Shown: positions 6,614-9,435 of the stretch, piece after piece
Position numbering within the stretch: position 1 is the stretch's first letter
Layout: every line of letters begins with the position of its first letter
DNA from: Thermoplasmatota archaeon
GTDB lineage: Archaea; Thermoplasmatota; Thermoplasmata; Thermoplasmatales; Thermoplasmataceae
Assembly: GCA_023379355.1 (NCBI GenBank)
Contig: JAMCUD010000041.1
Location: 1-9,435 of the forward strand
DNA: 9,435 bases
Direction of reading: 5' to 3'
The notes under the pieces: model-generated
Databases searched by the model: none
What the model saw: only the letters and a program-made list of their open reading frames with translations
What the model was told of the DNA's origin: nothing
Program-made: the position numbers and the translations under genes

Positions 6614-7130
6614 TGATATTTTCAACAGAAGTAAGGGAAAGATTTCAACATATCCTTCACATATTGAGGAATTTCAGAAAAAATATATGGGGAAGGAGAT
6701 GAATAGGATGGGTTTCAGAGATGTGGAATTCAAGGTTACTGAAAAGGTAATGAGCAGCGTTGATGATATGTGGAAAAGATCAGCAAATGATGATCTCATT
6801 ACCACATTCTGGCACGGCACAAGGGAATTGAAGAAGAACACTGATGGTACTTTCACAGTGAGATTCGCATTTCCGGCAACGGGAACAATGAAAATAGAGA
6901 AGGATCCTGAAAACCATACTATAAGGGAAATTTATCTCTCCGGACCATTCACAGGGATCAAGGAGTTCAAAATAACCAATTCCGACGGCACTGAATGCGC
7001 TGTTACATGGAAAATAAAGTTATCAACACTTCTGGCTTTCAGGAAAGAATCCCTGAAAAAACATTTCAGTGAAGGCACAGTAAATGCCATAAAGAGGATG
7101 GACGACTACACTGAATCTGCCCATTCCTGA
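6603..7130 (+). CDS. SRPBCC/START-like small protein of unknown function
   Basis: Not recognised as a named gene. Residues about 38-165 have the pattern of a SRPBCC (polyketide-cyclase/CoxG-like) fold: a first strand DVEFKVTEKV, then helices with VDDMWKRSANDDLITTFWHG, a run of amphipathic strands (FTVRFAFPATGTMKIE, TIREIYLSGPF, CAVTWKIKL), and a long C-terminal helix LAFRKESLKKHFSEGTVNAI. These proteins cup hydrophobic or heterocyclic ligands. There is no signal peptide or membrane segment. The GTG at 6603 overlaps the preceding gene by 11 bp and gives 175 aa. An ATG at 6708 would start exactly at the fold; GGGGAAGGAG (6689-6698) lies 9 nt before it and an A/T-rich TATA-like stretch about 24 nt before it. 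That 141-residue form is a real alternative. The last 25 bp overlap the convergent RNase Z gene. Fold assignment is tentative. Confidence 0.6.
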   Translation: MKNSDIFNRSKGKISTYPSHIEEFQKKYMGKEMNRMGFRDVEFKVTEKVMSSVDDMWKRSANDDLITTFWHGTRELKKNTDGTFTVRFAFPATGTMKIEKDPENHTIREIYLSGPFTGIKEFKITNSDGTECAVTWKIKLSTLLAFRKESLKKHFSEGTVNAIKRMDDYTESAHS

Positions 7131-8053
7131 TCACTGGCAACCTTCCGCGCAGGTACGCTGTATTCCAGAAGCTCTCTGCTCGCATAGGATTCCGGGAATA
7201 TTCCTCTGGCTTCCACAGCAAGGGTTTCAGCATTATCAACCCTGGGGCTGTAGTGGAACAGGTAAAATCTCTTCACTCCAGCTTTAAGTGCTATCTCTGC
7301 AGCCTGCCTGGATGAACTGTGCCCAAATTCGTTGACCTTTGGTTCAAGTGATGAATCTGTTGTTGTATCGTGTATTAATACGTCTGCATCCCTTGCAAAT
7401 TCAGCCATGTCTTCCATGGGCCTTGTATCGCCGGTATAAACCACTGTTCTTCCCCTCCTTATCCCGGCGGAAACATCCTCTAAACTGTACATCTTTCCTT
7501 CATGGACAACGGTACCCTCCTTCCTGAGTTTCTCCAGCATCCTGCTGGGTATCCCCATCTGTTTTGCCTTCTCCCCGTCTATCTTGACCAGATCTTTCTC
7601 ATGGAACCTGTAGCTGTAAGCCGGAACTGGGTGATCATTCTTATGGACCGTTACTGTAAATGTCTTGAAATCATATTCCTCGTTGAGGAGAAGCTCATTG
7701 ACCGTAATTCTGAAATTCAGTGAATAGTAACCGACATTCAGGGCACTGGCCAGTATGCTTATGGCACCGGGAGGTCCGTATATGTTCAGGTCACGATCCC
7801 TACCATTGAAAGACATGCTCTGAACAAGTCCCAGTAGGCCAAGAAAATGATCTCCATGAAAATGGGTTATGAATACATTATCGATCTTCATGAATGAGAG
7901 GTTGCTCTTCATTATCTGTTTCTGGGTGCCTTCTCCGCAGTCCAGAAGGTTCAGTGCGTCATCGATCTGCAGCGCGATGGAAGGGAGGCCTCTTCCCGGG
8001 AATGGCCAGGAACCCCCCGTGCCCAGGAACGTTATACTGACAATTGAAGCCAT
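7106..8053 (-). CDS. rnz: ribonuclease Z (tRNase Z), short form
   Basis: Zinc-dependent metallo-beta-lactamase-fold endonuclease that trims tRNA 3' trailers. All expected metal ligands are visible in 315 aa: HFHGDH at 64-69 (His64, His66, Asp68, His69), His141 in KNDHPVPAYSYRF, Asp209 in YTGDTRP, and His267 in FHYSPR. FGHSSSRQAAEIA (243-255) carries the family's conserved His244. The start is typical (SITFLGTGGSWPFP). The exosite region normally reading GIP-GPLxGxL is GIPSRMLEKLRKEG (167-180), so the Gly-Pro arm motif is poorly kept. The ATG at 8053 has AGGTG close before it and a minus-strand TAATTAAAG box (8072-8080) about 24 nt upstream, so it may be read with the Toprim gene 24 bp away or from its own promoter. 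A 7-bp tandem repeat (CCTGATC twice, 8058-8071) fills this gap. The 3' end overlaps the SRPBCC-like gene. Confidence 0.94.
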   Translation of the reverse strand: MASIVSITFLGTGGSWPFPGRGLPSIALQIDDALNLLDCGEGTQKQIMKSNLSFMKIDNVFITHFHGDHFLGLLGLVQSMSFNGRDRDLNIYGPPGAISILASALNVGYYSLNFRITVNELLLNEEYDFKTFTVTVHKNDHPVPAYSYRFHEKDLVKIDGEKAKQMGIPSRMLEKLRKEGTVVHEGKMYSLEDVSAGIRRGRTVVYTGDTRPMEDMAEFARDADVLIHDTTTDSSLEPKVNEFGHSSSRQAAEIALKAGVKRFYLFHYSPRVDNAETLAVEARGIFPESYASRELLEYSVPARKVASDQEWADSV

Positions 8054-8077
8054 TGCACCTGATCCCTGATCCTTTAA

Positions 8078-8476
8078 TTATGATTTCCCCGGCATTGAAA
8101 TGTGTGTCATCGCTCTGTTGACAGCAAAGGGCAGTTCCTCAACGGTGCTGACACCGGCATGTTTTTTCAGGTATTCCCACAGGTACGTATCTGCCGAACC
8201 ACCCGAACTCACGAAGAATTTCTCTATATCCTCCCTCAGTCTTCTTCCATTGACGTCAAAATCAGTGAGGATTATTACCCTGTCATGTTTTCTTCTCAGT
8301 TCTTCTGAGAATCTTACAATGCTCAAGCCGTTGTTGAATATTATTATTTCTCCTGAAAATTCAATTTCCCTGAGACTCTGGACATCATTTTTTCCCTCAA
8401 CAACAACCGGAGTTTCCAGATTTTTCTCCCTGTATTTCTCAATAATTTTAAGCATTCCCGGATGATCAGGCTGCAT
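8078..8476 (-). CDS. small stand-alone Toprim-domain protein (UPF0292-like)
   Basis: A 132-residue archaeal protein that is essentially one Toprim domain, the metal-binding fold of topoisomerases, DnaG primases, OLD nucleases and RNase M5. Motif 1 is VVVEGKNDV (24-32) with Glu27. The second acidic site is IILTDFDVNGRRL (68-80) with Asp72 and Asp74, and FNNGLS (47-52) lies between them. No helicase, zinc or nuclease partner domain is present. The activity is unknown; RNA or DNA cleavage or ligation is a family-level possibility only. The ATG at 8476 has a minus-strand CTTTATT box about 28 nt upstream; Met8 is an alternative start. RNase Z follows 24 bp downstream on the same strand, suggesting co-transcription and perhaps a link to RNA maturation. 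Confidence 0.8.
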   Translation of the reverse strand: MQPDHPGMLKIIEKYREKNLETPVVVEGKNDVQSLREIEFSGEIIIFNNGLSIVRFSEELRRKHDRVIILTDFDVNGRRLREDIEKFFVSSGGSADTYLWEYLKKHAGVSTVEELPFAVNRAMTHISMPGKS

Positions 8477-8499
8477 TTTGAATGTTTAAACAAACAAAG

Positions 8500-8509
8500 T
8501 GAATAAAGT
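8500..8509 (-). promoter_or_regulatory. TATA-like box for the Toprim-rnz transcript
   Basis: The minus-strand CTTTATTC run is centred about 28 nt before the ATG at 8476. It lies within about 10 bp of the surviving edge of the IS630 remnant, so the insertion or its decay borders or contributes to this promoter. Confidence 0.45.
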
Positions 8510-8514
8510 TTAGC

Positions 8515-9032
8515 ATGGCTGATATATGGTCACTGGATGGATGTCATTTCTACCAGCATGGAACCACCATTGCCATGTGGGTTCCACCGGAAGATGCAGA
8601 TCCAACGGTACTGCAGTATCCCACCAGAAAAGGTGTCAGTGTATTCGGTGCAGTGAATATCAGAACTGGAGAATTCGTTTGGTGGTATCAGATGTATTCA
8701 ACGCCATAACTTTCAAAAGATTCCTTACAGTCCTGAAAAAGAGAGGAAATGAAAAGCGGATGCAGATCATTCTGGACAACGCAAGGTATCATCACGCAAA
8801 ATTGCTCACTCAATGGCTTGAGGATCAGAAACAGTTCATGTTTTTTGACTTTCTCCCACCATACTCGCCGAAACTGAATCCCATAAAGAGGGTATGGAAA
8901 CTCCTGAAAAAATTGAGGTTGCATAACCAGTATTTTCATGGACTGAAAGGAGTTATAAAAGTGGTCGTAAAGCGGTTCCTTCCGTGGTGTGAAGAGAATG
9001 GAATCCTCAAAACACTATGTCACATGGAGTGA
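8515..9032 (+). pseudogene. IS630-family transposase remnant, N-terminally truncated, frameshifted and catalytically dead
   Basis: C-terminal DDE domain of an IS630/Tc1-mariner-type transposase. The first frame (8515-8709) gives SLDGCHFYQHGTTIAMW, with the first catalytic Asp at 8536-8538, and VSVFGAVNIRTGEFVWWYQ. Similarity then continues one frame back, from about 8695 to 9032, with FNAITFKRFL, ILDNARYHH (second Asp at 8775-8777), FLPPYSPKLNPI and a VWKLLKKLRLHN helix. The switch implies loss of one base near 8690-8700; no slippery heptamer suggesting programmed frameshifting is visible there. The usual LNPIERVWK reads LNPIKRVWK, so the third catalytic residue is Lys (AAG at 8886-8888), one G-to-A change from GAG. 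The N-terminal helix-turn-helix half (about 150 residues) is missing, with an in-frame stop at 8500. The gene is certainly inactive. Confidence 0.9.
8515..9032 (+). mobile_element. partial IS630-type insertion sequence
   Basis: Only the transposase 3' half can be recognised. No left end or matching pair of terminal inverted repeats was found, and the outer limits are uncertain by tens of bases on the left and possibly about 100 on the right. The remnant sits between the Toprim gene and the secreted-protein gene. Confidence 0.6.
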
Positions 9033-9044
9033 GGGATACATACG

Positions 9045-9070
9045 TCAATACTTACTGAGCTATGTATTGA
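9045..9070. repeat. short inverted repeat after the transposase remnant
   Basis: TCAATAC (9045-9051) and GTATTGA (9064-9070) form a perfect 7-bp inverted repeat with a 12-nt spacer, 13 bp past the transposase stop. It could be a terminator stem or part of the old IS right end. A 7-bp repeat in A/T-rich DNA may also be chance. Confidence 0.3.
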
Positions 9071-9117
9071 AGAAATGCATGCTAACTACTGGCGTAGGTA
9101 AATATACTACAAAATGC

Positions 9118-9130
9118 ATATATATAAATA
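9118..9130 (+). promoter_or_regulatory. A/T-rich TATA-like tract before the secreted-protein gene
   Basis: An alternating AT tract (ATATATATAAATA) lies about 18-21 nt before the ATG at 9142, slightly closer than at the other genes in the window. It is the strongest TATA-like tract seen here. The rest of the 109-bp gap from 9033 holds no recognisable gene. Confidence 0.4.
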
Positions 9131-9141
9131 TATTCACATAT

Positions 9142-9435
9142 ATGAATCAAAAAATAAAGCTTTTAGGCGTCACTGTAATGACTGCTTTGATGATATTGCT
9201 TGCCTTCTCAGGTTTAGCACATAACAATGGAACCATGGACAAACAATCCGGACAGCCTCTTGGGGTTGCAAATATGATTATGAGAAAGAATAACAACATT
9301 ACAACTCTTAATGCCCAGGAGATGCATGATCTTCAGGAATTTATGAAATACAACCTCATACATTACGGATTACATTCAGGCAAATTGGATAAACTGCAAT
9401 ACAAAGCAGATATGAACTTCCTTACCTGGTACATA
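9142..9435 (+). CDS. secreted or membrane-anchored protein of unknown function, 3' end beyond the window
   Basis: An open frame of 98 codons begins at ATG 9142 and runs off the window without a stop. The N-terminus is a textbook export signal: a basic MNQKIK, a hydrophobic core LLGVTVMTALMILLAFSG (7-24), and a possible cleavage site after Ala26 (GLA|HN). The mature part is polar, rich in Asn, Met, Lys and Tyr, with a helix-like stretch LNAQEMHDLQEFMKYNLIHYG. No cysteines and no motif I recognise are visible. A hand count of 9181-9360 gives 69 G+C in 180 bases, which looks lower than the permease region. With the neighbouring IS remnant, this suggests accessory or acquired DNA, but weakly. It could be an S-layer-associated protein, a metal-binding protein or an extracellular enzyme; I cannot choose. 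Confidence 0.7.
   Translation, partial: MNQKIKLLGVTVMTALMILLAFSGLAHNNGTMDKQSGQPLGVANMIMRKNNNITTLNAQEMHDLQEFMKYNLIHYGLHSGKLDKLQYKADMNFLTWYI

Noticed and set aside
8100..8465. 121-codon plus-strand open frame opposite the Toprim gene.
   Set aside because: The Toprim frame has clear catalytic motifs; the antisense frame is Ser/Leu-rich, as expected for a shadow.
8670..8715. Programmed -1 frameshifting in the transposase, as in some IS elements.
   Set aside because: No slippery heptamer or A-run is present at the switch, and the catalytic Glu is also lost, so decay is the simpler reading.
9033..9141. Search for a tRNA, CRISPR repeat or attachment site next to the IS remnant.
   Set aside because: No cloverleaf, regular repeats or tRNA-end duplication could be seen in this stretch.

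Overview
The window looks like chromosome from a thermoplasmatal archaeon (Thermoplasma/Ferroplasma/Picrophilus type). Three things point there: archaeal proteins (archaeal-style PurD, short RNase Z, a small stand-alone Toprim protein, a SelB-like factor without GTPase motifs); frequent AGG/AGA arginine and ATA isoleucine codons; and TATA-like boxes about 22-28 nt before several start codons, the spacing of leaderless archaeal mRNAs. The species assignment is an inference and was not checked against any database.

Layout. At the left edge is the C-terminal three quarters of a ferrochelatase (+), then a separately promoted SelB/EF-Tu-like protein whose G domain lacks nucleotide-binding motifs (+). 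This runs tail-to-tail into a minus-strand block transcribed from the right: scpB overlapping purD by 11 bp, preceded by a separately promoted Gfo/Idh/MocA oxidoreductase. A 138-bp divergent control region (4616-4753) separates the oxidoreductase from a plus-strand operon: an NCS1 nucleobase permease, a dCTP-deaminase/dUTPase-fold enzyme without the deaminase glutamate, and an SRPBCC-like protein. That operon ends 25 bp inside the convergent RNase Z gene. RNase Z is transcribed from the right behind a small Toprim protein. Immediately beyond the Toprim promoter lies a decayed IS630-type transposase (N-terminus missing, frameshifted, catalytic Glu changed to Lys). The window closes with the first 98 codons of an unrecognised secreted or membrane-anchored protein.

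Functional picture. Most of the window is housekeeping: heme, purine synthesis, chromosome segregation and tRNA 3' processing. The permease/dUTPase-like/SRPBCC operon plausibly links nucleobase uptake to pyrimidine nucleotide balance. I found no CRISPR array, tRNA, rRNA or recognisable defence system, and no clearly new multi-gene system. The most unusual signals are several enzymes that keep their family fold but have lost or changed a hallmark residue, and the accessory-looking right edge (8477-9435).
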